Part shown: positions 14,325-22,530 of the stretch, piece after piece | How positions within the stretch are numbered: position 1 is the first letter of the stretch | Layout of the letters: each line of letters opens with the position of its first letter | Assembly: GCA_964619055.1 (NCBI GenBank) | Contig: CAZUDB010000058.1 | Location: 1 to 22,530 of the forward strand | DNA from: CAYVUM01 sp964619055 | GTDB taxonomy: Bacteria > Pseudomonadota > Alphaproteobacteria > Rhodospirillales > Defluviicoccaceae | Reading direction: 5' to 3' | DNA length: 22,530 nucleotides | Program-made: the position numbers and the translations under genes | The notes under the pieces: generated by a model | Database searches by the model: none | What the model saw: only the letters and a program-made list of their open reading frames with translations | Told to the model about the DNA's origin: nothing

Positions 14325-15296
14325 ATGACCGCCCAGTCATTTGACAACTCACAATGGCGCTCGCCAGTCCGGTATCCTGACCCAGCCGTCGAGGTATTGG
14401 ACTCTCGGTTCGAGGCCTATCGCATCTTCAGCGCAGCCGTCGAACGCCTTTACACGGGATGTCGATGGTGCGAAGGGCCGGCGTGGTTCGGTGACGGCCG
14501 CTACCTGTTGTGGAGCGACATCCCCAACAACCGCATCCTGAAGTGGGAGGAGGAGACCTGCGTCGTCAGCGCTTTTCGCCGACCTTCCAACTATGCCAAC
14601 GGTAACACCCGCGATCGCCAAGGCCGCCTTATCACCTGCGAGCACGGCGGTCGACGCGTCGTCCGCACCGAATACGATGGCACCATCACCGTGCTTGCCG
14701 ATCGCTGGCAGGGGCAGCAGCTCAACTCCCCCAATGACGTTATCGTCAAGTCCGACGGCTCTGTCTGGTTCTCGGACCCGATTTTCGGCATTCTCGGCAA
14801 TTACGAGGGCACTAAGGCGGATTCCGAGGTGGCGCCGGCCGTTTACCGCATCGACGGTGAGACGGGTGAAATCAGTTGTGTGGCCGAAGGGGTGTTGGGT
14901 CCCAACGGCTTGTGCTTTTCACCAGACGAGCGGACGCTCTACCTGGTCGAGTCACGTGGTGAACCCCATCGCCGCATCCTCGCCTATGACGTGGCGGCCG
15001 ATGGCCGAAGCCTCTTCAACAAGCGTGTGTTTTTGGACGCGGGGCCGCATGGAACTCCCGACGGCATCCGCTGTGATGTGGACGGCAACCTTTGGTGCGG
15101 CTGGGGCATGGGCACGCCGGAGCTGGATGGCGTTCTCATCGTCGCGCCTGATGGTGACAGGATCGGACGCATTGCGTTGCCCGAGCGTTGCGCCAACCTG
15201 TGTTTTGGCGGGCCGAAGCGCAACCGACTGTTCATGGCGGCCAGTCAGTCGTTGTACGCGTTGTATGTTAACACGCAGGGAGTGGCCGGCGGGTGA
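14325..15296 (+). CDS. SMP-30/gluconolactonase-family hydrolase
   Basis: This encodes 323 residues from ATG at 14325; TTG 14271 and GTG 14289 are in-frame alternatives and no clear Shine-Dalgarno decides. It is a six-bladed beta-propeller of the SMP-30/Gnl/LRE type. The metal-site residues can be placed: Glu50 (CEGPAWF), Asn137 (NSPNDVIV), Asn194 (GPNGLCF) and Asp246 (TPDGI). Characterised relatives are divalent-metal lactonases acting on gluconolactone or other sugar lactones. No signal peptide is seen, so it is cytoplasmic. It follows pqiC by 50 bases and may share its transcript, but a link to lipid transport is not obvious. A sugar-catabolism partner is not visible in the window. Confidence 0.9.
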   Translation: MTAQSFDNSQWRSPVRYPDPAVEVLDSRFEAYRIFSAAVERLYTGCRWCEGPAWFGDGRYLLWSDIPNNRILKWEEETCVVSAFRRPSNYANGNTRDRQGRLITCEHGGRRVVRTEYDGTITVLADRWQGQQLNSPNDVIVKSDGSVWFSDPIFGILGNYEGTKADSEVAPAVYRIDGETGEISCVAEGVLGPNGLCFSPDERTLYLVESRGEPHRRILAYDVAADGRSLFNKRVFLDAGPHGTPDGIRCDVDGNLWCGWGMGTPELDGVLIVAPDGDRIGRIALPERCANLCFGGPKRNRLFMAASQSLYALYVNTQGVAGG

Positions 15297-15483
15297 GCCG
15301 GCGAGCCGCTAAACGCTCCTCCCGCACGAATGTCGCGTTCTTATACCTCGTTTGTGTGATCTGATTTACAGACGCCCATCGATCCTTGGCGTATGACCGA
15401 GATTATGCTCCGAGGGATCGGAGTGGGGACAACAACGGGACTGGACACGCCGTTGTCCGTTCGCGACGAGGGAGCTTTCGCAG

Positions 15484-16698
15484 ATGACCTACACGCTCAT
15501 CAAGGGGGCGTTCCGCATTACCGGAACGTCGCCGGATGGCGACACCATCCGGTTTCGCCCTGACGTCACACAACTTGTCGATGGACTCGGGCCGGACGGT
15601 CAGGTGCCAGATTGGAAACTGGGGCGGACCGAGGTCAATATTCGCTTCGAGGGCATCGACGCCCTCGAAACCTCCTTCCAAGGTACGCGTCAGGACTCAC
15701 ACTTTGGAGACGCCGCGACGGCCAGGATGCTCGCCCTCGCAGGCTTCGAAACCGTGCAGCGGGATAGTATCGGTCGGCTTATTGAATCCGCGACGCCGCC
15801 TGAGATGCGCGGTTTCATTTTAGCCAAGAACCTGGACTCCTTTGGCCGCGTCATCGCCTTTGTTTATGCCGGGACAACGGGCCGCACAGATGGGGCATTC
15901 GTCGAGGTCGATGTTTCGGTCATGATCAGCAGCTTCAATGCGACGTTGCTCCAGGAGGGTCTCGTCTATCCGGCCTTATACACGACGCTGCCGGTTCCGC
16001 TCCGAAACGATCTTGCTGCCATCACCCGATTCGCGCGGGATCGCCGGCTCGGCCTGTGGCCAACGGCTACCGCAGGTGTTGACGCGCCAGCATCCGTCCC
16101 CGATTTGGCGGCTGCCGAGGTGCTTGTGATGTGGCCGAAGCTGTTCCGGCGGCTGTCGTCCTACTTTAGGCAGGGCAATGTTGGCCTTGCGGAATTCGAG
16201 GCCTGGCTGCGCGAGGATGTGCGCGATCGCGACGACCCCGTGCTGTTACCGGGGGGCGTCGAAGGCAATCTCCATGACGTGTTCGAGGTCAACGGCGACA
16301 CGATCCGCATGACCGTTCAGCCCGAGGAGGTCGTGATAGCGCCGGACAACGTCAACAGCCTCGTGTCTGAAGTCGTCATTGTTGCGGCCTTGGTGAACGC
16401 TACGGGACGGGACGAGGGAGCCGAAACGGTCACGATCATCAATACAGCTGCCTCGCCCGTCGATCTAACGGGATGGCAGATCCGCGATCGTCAGGTTCAG
16501 GAAAGCAATGGCGCCGGCAATGCCCTCACCGGCACGCTGGATGCAGGGTCGTGTCGCCGGATCGCCGTGGCGCCACCGGTACGCTTCGGCAACGGCGGTG
16601 ACGACATTGTCCTCGTCGATGCTTCGGGCAACGTGATCCACCGCGTCACCTACACAGCTGATCAAGGCCAGCGCGCGGGCGTGACGGTCGTGTTCTGA
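15484..16698 (+). CDS. SNase-like (thermonuclease) domain fused to a C-terminal lamin-tail-like domain
   Basis: This encodes 404 residues, with GAGGGAG upstream of the ATG. Residues about 8-195 resemble staphylococcal nuclease: GDTIRFR, then VNIRFEGIDALET with Arg54, Asp59 and Glu62 at the exact SNase spacing (R-x4-D-x2-E). LDSFGRVIAFV carries Arg122 at the place of the second catalytic Arg, and LLQEGLVYP with RRLGLWP completes the fold. After a middle segment (about 200-300) of unknown fold, residues about 305-404 look like a lamin-tail (LTD) beta-sandwich: ETVTIINTAASPVDLTGWQI, LTGTLDAGSCRRI and GGDDIVLVDASGNVIHRVTY. It has no signal peptide, unlike most secreted thermonucleases. It is probably a Ca2+-dependent nuclease, with the LTD perhaps positioning it on a surface or on DNA. 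It stands alone and converges with sucB. Confidence 0.8.
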   Translation: MTYTLIKGAFRITGTSPDGDTIRFRPDVTQLVDGLGPDGQVPDWKLGRTEVNIRFEGIDALETSFQGTRQDSHFGDAATARMLALAGFETVQRDSIGRLIESATPPEMRGFILAKNLDSFGRVIAFVYAGTTGRTDGAFVEVDVSVMISSFNATLLQEGLVYPALYTTLPVPLRNDLAAITRFARDRRLGLWPTATAGVDAPASVPDLAAAEVLVMWPKLFRRLSSYFRQGNVGLAEFEAWLREDVRDRDDPVLLPGGVEGNLHDVFEVNGDTIRMTVQPEEVVIAPDNVNSLVSEVVIVAALVNATGRDEGAETVTIINTAASPVDLTGWQIRDRQVQESNGAGNALTGTLDAGSCRRIAVAPPVRFGNGGDDIVLVDASGNVIHRVTYTADQGQRAGVTVVF

Positions 16699-16774
16699 CC
16701 TGCGAGCGGCGTTTGTACTGACAAAGGGCCTCCGTCGCCGGTGAGACGCGGCGGGGCGGTGGCCGGAAGGCCGC

Positions 16775-18085
16775 TTAAGTGGCCAACAGAATCCGATTGG
16801 GATCCTCTACGCATTCCTTGACGCGCACCAGGAACGAGACGGCCTCCCGCCCGTCGATGATCCGATGGTCGTAGCTGAGCGCCACGTACATCATCGGTCG
16901 GGCTTGGATTGTACCGTCGTCCATCACCATTGGGCGTTGCTGCACCTTATGCATGCCCAGGATACCGGATTGAGGCGGGTTCAGGATCGGCGTCGACATC
17001 AGCGAGCCGAACACGCCTCCGTTGGTGATGGTGAACGTGCCCCCCTGCATTTCTTCGATGGCGAGTTTGCCGTCGCGGGCGCGCCGTCCGAAATCGGCGA
17101 TCGTGGCCTCCAGGTCCGCTATGCTGACTTGGTCCGCATCCCGCACCACGGGAACGACCAGCCCGTTCGGCGACGCGACAGCGATCGCAATGTCGTAGTG
17201 GTTCTTGTAGACGAGGTCATCACCCTCGATGGAGGCGTTGACCGCCGGAAACTCCTGCAACGCGACGACGGCGGCTTTACAGAACAGGGACATGAAGCCC
17301 AACCGCACGCCGTGCTTCTTCTCGAAGGCGTCGCGGTACTGGTTGCGCATCGCTTGGGCCGCCGACATGTCGACCTCATTGAAGGTGGTCAGCATGGCCG
17401 CGGTGTTCTGGGCAGTCTTCAAGCGTTCGGCGACCATCTTGCGCAGGCGCGTCATGCGCACCCGCTCTTCCCGCGGGCCGGCCGGCGCGCCGGTTGGGAA
17501 CGACGAGGGCGTGGCGGGAGCATTAGGCGCACCGGCTGACGGGGCCACCGGCTGAACCGTTGGGGCGGACGGCGCTGGTTCTTGTGATGCGCCAGACGCC
17601 AAAAACGCCAGCACATCACCTTTGGTCAGCCGGCCATCGCGGCCGCTTGCCGGAATGCTCGACGGATCCAGGCCATTCTCGTCGACCAGCCGGCGTACGG
17701 CGGGAGACAACGGTAGAGACGCGGCCGTCGCGGAAGGCTCTGCTGTCGCTGCCGGGTGGGCAGGAGCAGGGGCGGGGGGCGCAGTCTCCGTCACAGCGGG
17801 AGTGGGCTCGGATGGTTTTGGCGCCGGTGGTGCCGCCGAGGCACCGTCCGTCCCATCCAGCCGGCCAAGCAAACCCCCGACAGCGATCTCGCTGCCCTCG
17901 GCGGCGATGATCTCGCTGAGAGTCCCTGCGGACGGGGCGTTGACCTCCAGCGTCACCTTGTCAGTTTCCAATTCGCACAGCGGCTCGTCGGCGGCGACGC
18001 TGTCGCCCACCTGCTTGAACCACTTCGCAACCGTCGCTTCCGTCACCGACTCGCCGAGGGTCGGCACCGTAATGTCCGTCGTCAT
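16775..18085 (-). CDS. sucB: Dihydrolipoyllysine-residue succinyltransferase, E2 of 2-oxoglutarate dehydrogenase
   Basis: This encodes 436 residues. A lipoyl domain (about 1-78) has the lipoylated Lys43 in ELETDKVTLEV. An Ala/Pro linker comes next, then a peripheral-subunit-binding domain (about 127-163, LSPAVRRLVDENGLDPSSIP). A second Ala/Pro linker leads to the catalytic acyltransferase domain (about 207-436) with the active-site His407 and Asp411 in YDHRIIDGREA. It transfers succinyl from E1 to CoA in the TCA cycle. An AGGAAG Shine-Dalgarno precedes the ATG. It lies 57 bases after sucA in the same operon. The lpd (E3) gene often found next in alphaproteobacteria is not here: a convergent nuclease gene follows. 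The Pro/Ala-rich linkers are of normal type, so the protein looks fully functional. Confidence 0.97.
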   Translation of the reverse strand: MTTDITVPTLGESVTEATVAKWFKQVGDSVAADEPLCELETDKVTLEVNAPSAGTLSEIIAAEGSEIAVGGLLGRLDGTDGASAAPPAPKPSEPTPAVTETAPPAPAPAHPAATAEPSATAASLPLSPAVRRLVDENGLDPSSIPASGRDGRLTKGDVLAFLASGASQEPAPSAPTVQPVAPSAGAPNAPATPSSFPTGAPAGPREERVRMTRLRKMVAERLKTAQNTAAMLTTFNEVDMSAAQAMRNQYRDAFEKKHGVRLGFMSLFCKAAVVALQEFPAVNASIEGDDLVYKNHYDIAIAVASPNGLVVPVVRDADQVSIADLEATIADFGRRARDGKLAIEEMQGGTFTITNGGVFGSLMSTPILNPPQSGILGMHKVQQRPMVMDDGTIQARPMMYVALSYDHRIIDGREAVSFLVRVKECVEDPNRILLAT

Positions 18086-18142
18086 ACTCTTTGCTTCCTG
18101 ACCCGTCCGCGTTGTCCTTGTTGGCCGTTCATGCCCGATCCG

Positions 18143-21085
18143 CTAGCGGGCGACGCGGCGAAAAGGTTGTGGGATGGCATGAGCCGCGATCGTCAACGCC
18201 TGTTCGACGATCCGCTGCTGTTCTTGGAGATGGATTTTGAACTGGCCAGTTGCCGGCGATGCGGAGGCATGACGGCCCACATAGGTGGGTAACACCGGGG
18301 TTCTGCCCAGCTCCTCCATGATATTGATCAGGCGCGGCAGGACGAAAGTCCAACTTCCCATATTGGCCGGCTCCTCCTGGCACCACACCACGTCCGCATT
18401 CGGGTGCTTAGCTAGGTTTTGCAGGACCGTTTGGCGCGGCCAAGGATAGAGTTGTTCGACCCGGATCAAGGCAACGTCGTCGATGTTCAGGTTCCGGCGT
18501 TCCTGGAGCAGGTCGTAATATACCTTGCCGGAACACAACACGACGCGTCGTACGTCCTCGTCGGTCGCCAGCGGATCGGTCTCAGGAAGCACCCGACGGA
18601 AGCGTGAGCCAGGTCCAAAGTCGACGAGGTCGGACACGACCAGCTTGTGCCGGAGCAGGGATTTGGGCGACATCACGACCAGCGGCTTGCGATAATTGCG
18701 CCGCACTTGACGACGCAAGCAATGGAAGAAATTGGCCGGTGTCGTGCAGCTGGCGACTTGGATATTGTCCTCGGCGCAAAGCTGCAAGTAGCGCTCCAAC
18801 CGGGCCGAGGAGTGCTCCGGGCCCTGGCCCTCGTAGCCATGGGGCAGCAGCATGACGAGTCCGCTCAAGCGCAACCACTTGCTTTCCCCCGACGAGATGA
18901 ATTGATCGATGATCACCTGGGCGCCGTTGGCGAAGTCGCCAAACTGAGCTTCCCAAATGACCAAGGCATCGGGTTCGGCCAGGGAGTAGCCGTACTCGAA
19001 GCCTAGGACGGATGCTTCCGACAGTGGGCTGTCGATGACCTCGAAGTGTGCCTGGCCGTCGGACAAATGATTGAGTGGCAGATACCTCTGCTCTGTCTCC
19101 TGGTCGACCAGAACGGCATGCCGGTGGGAGAAGGTGCCGCGACCGGAGTCCTGTCCTGACAGGCGAACGGGCACACCTTCGGTCAACAGTGATCCGTAAG
19201 CCAGCGCTTCGCCCGTGGCCCAGTCGATGCCGGTGCCTTCCGCAAGCATCGCCTCTTTCGCCTTCAAGAGCCGCCGAATTTTGGAGTGGGCATTGAACTC
19301 TTCCGGAACCCGGGTCATTCCTTCGCCGATGGTATGGAGCATCTCCAAGCTGACCGAGGTGTCCTCCTCGCGCAATTCCTCTTCGCCGGAGAGCGTCTTC
19401 AGGCCGCCCCACTTGGCTTGGAGCCAATCGGCTTTATTGACCGAGTAATTTCCGGCCGCCTCAAAATCAGCCTCCAGGCGCGCCCGGAACTCGGCGCCCA
19501 TGCCATCTGCCTCCTCCTCGCTGAGCACGCCCCCCTCGATCAACTTGCGACCGTAGATCTCACGGGTGGATGGATGCTTGGCGATGGCTCGGTACATCAG
19601 CGGCTGGGTGAAGGACGGCTCATCCCCTTCATTGTGGCCGAACCGTCGATAGCAGAACATATCGATGACGACGTCGCGACGGAACTGCTGGCGGTATTCA
19701 GTGGCGATCCGGGCAACGTGTACAACCGCTTCCGGATCATCGCCGTTCACGTGGAAGATCGGCGCTTGCACCATCTTCGCCACGTCCGACGGGTAGGGCG
19801 AGGAGCGGGAATACGACGGGTTGGTCGTAAAGCCGATCTGGTTATTGACGATGAAGTGGACCGTGCCGCCGATGGTGTAGCCCTTCAACTCGGACAGATC
19901 CAAGCCCTCGGCCACAAGCCCCTGGCCCGCGAAGGCAGCATCCCCATGCAGCAGGATCGCCATCACCTGGCTGCGGCCCGTATCGCTAAGCTGCATCTGC
20001 TTCGCACGCGCCTTGCCCAGGACAACGGGATTGACGGCCTCCAAGTGCGAAGGGTTGGCCGTCAGCGACAAGTGGACGGTGTGGCCATCGAAGTCGCGGT
20101 CGGCGGACGTCCCTAAGTGGTACTTCACATCGCCCGATCCTTGGACGTCTTCAGGATGGGCTGCGCTACCCTGGAACTCCGCCAAAATGGCAACGTAGGG
20201 CTTGCGCATGATGTTGGCGAGCACGTTGAGACGGCCCCGGTGCGGCATGCCGAGGACGACCTCCTTGATCCCCAGCTGTGCTCCGCGTTTGAGGATTTGC
20301 TCGATGGCGGGAACGGTCGCCTCGCCACCATCTAAACCGAAGCGCTTCGTGCCGGTGTATTTGAGCTGAAGAAACCGCTCGAACCCCTCTGCCTCGATCA
20401 GCCGCTCCAGGATCGCCCGCTTGCCTTTGACGGTGAACTCCGTCTGGTTGCGGATGCTCTCCATGCGCTGCTGGATCCAGGCCTTCTCGTCGGGATGCAT
20501 GATGTGCATGAACTCGACGCCGATGGTCCCGCAGTAGGTCTCGCGCAGGATCTGCAAGATCTCGCGAAGCGTCGCGACCTCAAGGCCAAGGACATTGCCG
20601 ATGTAAATGGGACGATCGTAGTCGTCGTCCTCGAAGCCCCACGTCCTTGGATCCAGCTCCGGGTGATACTTGGTCCCTTCCAGACCGAGAGGGTCGACCT
20701 TGGCGAGCAGGTGACCGCGCACACGGTAGAGCCGGATCAGCATCAGCGCACGGATCGATGCCTCGGCCGCCCGCCGCGTCTCATCGCTGGACATGGTATG
20801 GCTTACGCTGGTGGCGGTGTCTGCATGCAGCGGACGTGCGCTGGCGCCGCGAGTATCTTGGGGTGGTGTTTCGGGGGCGCCGTCACCGATCAGCGTCGGC
20901 GGCGGCGGAGCCCACGAAGCGCCACGCGCTTCCGTGCGTACAGCCCGTGCATCATCGTGCAACTCGCCGAAAAACGCCGCCCAACCGGGATCAACCATGG
21001 TCGGGTTCTCCAGATAGCGGCAGTATAGATCGGCGATGTAGGGAGCGTTGGCGGCAGTGAGAAGGGAGTCGTGCGGCGTTGCCAT
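18143..21085 (-). CDS. sucA: 2-oxoglutarate dehydrogenase E1 component
   Basis: This encodes 980 residues, somewhat longer than E. coli SucA (933). The N-terminal E2-binding part begins with ATPHDSLLTAANAPYIADLY and ENPTMVDPGWAAFF. A low-complexity Pro/Ala linker (about 50-95) accounts for the extra length. Thiamine-diphosphate motifs follow: GMPHRGRLNVLAN (about 279-291), HGDAAFAGQG (380-389), NNQIGFTT (414-421) and FGHNEGDEPSFTQP (about 482-495). The C-terminal part carries LPHGYEGQGPEHSSARLERY. It decarboxylates 2-oxoglutarate and passes succinyl to lipoyl-SucB. The ATG at 21085 has only a weak Shine-Dalgarno. The 215-base gap to sucD contains a perfect inverted repeat, so expression may be tuned separately from sucCD. 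Confidence 0.97.
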   Translation of the reverse strand: MATPHDSLLTAANAPYIADLYCRYLENPTMVDPGWAAFFGELHDDARAVRTEARGASWAPPPPTLIGDGAPETPPQDTRGASARPLHADTATSVSHTMSSDETRRAAEASIRALMLIRLYRVRGHLLAKVDPLGLEGTKYHPELDPRTWGFEDDDYDRPIYIGNVLGLEVATLREILQILRETYCGTIGVEFMHIMHPDEKAWIQQRMESIRNQTEFTVKGKRAILERLIEAEGFERFLQLKYTGTKRFGLDGGEATVPAIEQILKRGAQLGIKEVVLGMPHRGRLNVLANIMRKPYVAILAEFQGSAAHPEDVQGSGDVKYHLGTSADRDFDGHTVHLSLTANPSHLEAVNPVVLGKARAKQMQLSDTGRSQVMAILLHGDAAFAGQGLVAEGLDLSELKGYTIGGTVHFIVNNQIGFTTNPSYSRSSPYPSDVAKMVQAPIFHVNGDDPEAVVHVARIATEYRQQFRRDVVIDMFCYRRFGHNEGDEPSFTQPLMYRAIAKHPSTREIYGRKLIEGGVLSEEEADGMGAEFRARLEADFEAAGNYSVNKADWLQAKWGGLKTLSGEEELREEDTSVSLEMLHTIGEGMTRVPEEFNAHSKIRRLLKAKEAMLAEGTGIDWATGEALAYGSLLTEGVPVRLSGQDSGRGTFSHRHAVLVDQETEQRYLPLNHLSDGQAHFEVIDSPLSEASVLGFEYGYSLAEPDALVIWEAQFGDFANGAQVIIDQFISSGESKWLRLSGLVMLLPHGYEGQGPEHSSARLERYLQLCAEDNIQVASCTTPANFFHCLRRQVRRNYRKPLVVMSPKSLLRHKLVVSDLVDFGPGSRFRRVLPETDPLATDEDVRRVVLCSGKVYYDLLQERRNLNIDDVALIRVEQLYPWPRQTVLQNLAKHPNADVVWCQEEPANMGSWTFVLPRLINIMEELGRTPVLPTYVGRHASASPATGQFKIHLQEQQRIVEQALTIAAHAIPQPFRRVAR

Positions 21086-21214
21086 CCGTGCCTAGCGGCC
21101 GCGGCCCGAGGCGGCGGCCCTCCTGTCCGGTTGTTGCGGCGACCGGTCGCCCCTGTGCCGAGGCAACCGAGGTGCCGTCCAAGTACTACATCCGACCGGA
21201 GCCCATGGGGCGGG

Positions 21215-21247
21215 CCGGACCACTAGTCAATAAATCCAGTGGTCCGG
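21215..21247. other. Perfect 10-bp inverted repeat in the sucD-sucA intergenic region
   Basis: The arms CCGGACCACT (21215-21224) and AGTGGTCCGG (21238-21247) pair perfectly around a 13-base loop. In the minus-strand transcript the hairpin sits about 50 bases after the sucD stop and about 130 bases before sucA. There is no run of U after it in that direction, so it is not a classical intrinsic terminator. It could be an mRNA-stabilising or attenuating hairpin, or an operator. Confidence 0.6.
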
Positions 21248-21300
21248 ATCGCCAAAAGTCGCAGACGGGCGATCAGAACGAATCGCCAAAACCGGAGCCA

Positions 21301-22176
21301 CTAGCCGCGCATGGCCTCCACCATGGCATCACCAAGGCTGGACGGTGAGTCGGCGACGACCACACCGGCGCTGCGCAGGGCTGCAATCTTATCTCCGGCC
21401 GTTCCCTTTCCGCCAGAGATAATGGCGCCCGCATGTCCCATTCGACGCCCGGGCGGTGCCGTGACCCCGCAGATAAAGCCCGCCACCGGCTTTTTGATAG
21501 GCGAGTTTTTGATGACGTCGGCGGCCTCCTCTTCGGCCGAGCCGCCGATTTCACCGATCATGAGGATCGCTTCGGTCTTGGGATCAGCCAGGAAGGCATC
21601 CAAACAATCAATGAAATTGGTGCCGTTGAGCGGATCGCCACCAATCCCGATACACGTAGTTTGGCCGAGCCCCTTAGCGGTCGTTTGAGCCACGGCCTCA
21701 TACGTCAAGGTTCCGGAGCGGGACACAATGCCGACCCGGCCGGGCTCATGAATGTGGCCTGGCATGATGCCGATCTTGCATTCGCCGGGTGTGATGATGC
21801 CGGGGCAGTTGGGGCCGATCAGGCGGCTTTTCGAATCAGCAAGCTTGCGCTTAACTCGCAGCATGTCCTGAACGGGTACGCCCTCGGTGATGCAGACGAT
21901 CAAGTCGATCCCTGCATCCACAGCCTCCAGAATGGCATCGGCCGCGAACGGCGGCGGCACATAGATGACGGATGCGTTGGCTCCGGTGGCGTCCACGGCC
22001 GCAGCGACCGTATCGAACACTGGGAGGTCCAAGTGCTTGGTGCCGCCCTTACCGGGCGTTACGCCGCCGACCATCTTGGTACCGTAGGCGATGGCCTGTT
22101 CGGAGTGGAAGGTGCCTTGAGCGCCGGTGAAGCCCTGGCAGATGACTTTGGTTTCTGAGTTGACGAAGACGGACAT
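21301..22176 (-). CDS. sucD: Succinyl-CoA synthetase (ADP/GDP-forming) alpha subunit
   Basis: This encodes 291 residues, the usual family length. The CoA-binding Rossmann part begins VICQGFTGAQGTFHSEQAI; IGPNCPGIITPGECKIG and VSRSGTLTYEA follow. The phosphorylated His248 lies in GRRMGHAGAIISGG, matching E. coli His246. With SucC it converts succinyl-CoA to succinate with nucleotide phosphorylation. The ATG follows directly on the sucC stop (TAAATG) and has a strong AGGAGG at 22185-22190 inside the sucC end, so the two subunits are coupled. Everything needed for activity is present. Confidence 0.98.
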   Translation of the reverse strand: MSVFVNSETKVICQGFTGAQGTFHSEQAIAYGTKMVGGVTPGKGGTKHLDLPVFDTVAAAVDATGANASVIYVPPPFAADAILEAVDAGIDLIVCITEGVPVQDMLRVKRKLADSKSRLIGPNCPGIITPGECKIGIMPGHIHEPGRVGIVSRSGTLTYEAVAQTTAKGLGQTTCIGIGGDPLNGTNFIDCLDAFLADPKTEAILMIGEIGGSAEEEAADVIKNSPIKKPVAGFICGVTAPPGRRMGHAGAIISGGKGTAGDKIAALRSAGVVVADSPSSLGDAMVEAMRG

Positions 22177-22530
22177 TTACCGGACCTCCTGGACCGCTTT
22201 GACGACTTTTTCGGCCGCATCGCCGAGGTCATTGGCGGACACGATCGGCAGGCCGGATTCAGCGAGGATTTTTTTGCCAAGGTCCACATTGGTGCCAGCA
22301 AGGCGGACCACCAGCGGCACCGACAGGCTCACGTCCCGCGCGGCTGCGACGACGCCTTCGGCGATGACGTCACATCGCATGATCCCGCCGAAGATGTTGA
22401 CGAGAATGCCCTCCACGTTGGGATCGCGCAGGATGATCTTGAAGGCTTCCGTGACGCGGTCCCGGGTGGCGCCACCGCCCACGTCAAGGAAGTTGGCGGG
22501 CGATCCGCCATAGAGCTTGATGATGTCCAT
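22177..22530 (-). CDS. sucC: Succinyl-CoA synthetase beta subunit, C-terminal part (N-terminus beyond the right edge)
   Basis: 117 residues are visible, the last third of a protein normally near 390 residues. LYGGSPANFLDVGGGA, ILVNIFGGIMRCDVIAEG and VVRLAGTNVDLGK are hallmark stretches of the ligase CoA domain of SucC that docks with SucD. The Met at the window edge (codon 22528-22530) is internal, not the start. It ends in TAA directly before the sucD ATG. The ATP-grasp domain and the operon promoter lie outside the window. Confidence 0.97.
   Translation of the reverse strand: MDIIKLYGGSPANFLDVGGGATRDRVTEAFKIILRDPNVEGILVNIFGGIMRCDVIAEGVVAAARDVSLSVPLVVRLAGTNVDLGKKILAESGLPIVSANDLGDAAEKVVKAVQEVR

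Noticed and set aside
13507..14352. Long minus-strand open frame of 281 codons opposite pqiB/pqiC
   Set aside because: It lies antisense to a clear lipoprotein gene and the end of pqiB, has no domain pattern, and high-GC genes commonly leave such antisense frames open.
15285..15302. GCCGGC-GGGTGA-GCCGGC hairpin at the end of the SMP-30 gene
   Set aside because: The arms are self-palindromic 6-mers, common in GC-rich DNA, and no T-run follows, so I do not call a terminator.
16699..16774. Possible bidirectional terminator between the SNase-LTD gene and sucB
   Set aside because: Only 4-5 bp GC stems (such as GGCC-GGAA-GGCC) without T-runs are seen; too weak.
18140..18149. CCGCTAGCGG palindrome over the sucA stop codon
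   Set aside because: A loop-less 10-bp palindrome is expected by chance at this length of GC-rich sequence.
18582..20116. Long open frames opposite or out of frame within sucA (18582-19427 minus, 19286-20116 plus)
   Set aside because: The sucA frame is continuous with all its motifs; these are shadows with Arg/Gly/Pro-rich composition.
1..22530. CRISPR arrays, tRNA or rRNA genes, insertion-sequence ends
   Set aside because: I saw no regularly spaced repeats, no cloverleaf-like sequence in the gaps and no transposase; an unaided reading could miss a tRNA, so a tRNA scan would settle this.

Overview
The window looks like a piece of chromosome from a GC-rich alphaproteobacterium, probably of a Rhodospirillales-like lineage. 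That is an inference from the sucC-sucD-sucA-sucB gene order, the high-GC codon use and the general look of the proteins; no rRNA or other phylogenetic marker is present. All gene calls were made by reading the sequence, without database searches.

Layout. (1) 1-4.57 kb is an accessory, partly decayed segment. A tyrosine recombinase runs off the left edge on the minus strand and is translationally coupled to a small excisionase-like protein. A gap with debris of a secreted-protein gene follows, then two intact plus-strand genes: a C45/Ntn-type acyltransferase-hydrolase and a TRIC/UPF0126 membrane protein. The segment ends in the C-terminal remnant of a second, different tyrosine recombinase that has lost a catalytic His. 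(2) 4.57-9.29 kb holds tesA (minus) divergent from ybbA-ybbP (ABC exporter-type pair, plus), followed after 17 bp by a ceramidase-like (CREST) membrane hydrolase. (3) 9.45-10.57 kb has a stand-alone hemerythrin and a truncated RTX/CSLREA-type remnant. (4) 10.57-15.30 kb is a compact pqiA-pqiB-pqiC operon (intermembrane lipid transport, MCE family) followed by an SMP-30/gluconolactonase-type hydrolase. (5) 15.48-16.70 kb encodes an uncommon nuclease, an SNase-like domain joined to a C-terminal lamin-tail-like domain. (6) 16.78 kb to the right edge is the minus-strand TCA-cycle operon sucC(partial)-sucD-sucA-sucB, with a perfect 10-bp inverted repeat between sucD and sucA and no lpd gene next to sucB.

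How the genes fit together. The suc genes encode succinyl-CoA synthetase and the E1 and E2 subunits of 2-oxoglutarate dehydrogenase, consecutive TCA steps. TesA, YbbAP, the ceramidase-like protein and PqiABC are all plausibly concerned with envelope lipids or periplasmic esters, so the middle of the window may be a loose envelope-lipid neighbourhood (inference). The left end looks like the scarred edge of one or more integrated elements.

Novelty. I do not see a clear-cut new defence or mobile system. The best leads are the SNase-LTD protein, the lone C45 hydrolase lying between recombinases, the ceramidase/YbbAP/TesA grouping, and the sucD-sucA hairpin.
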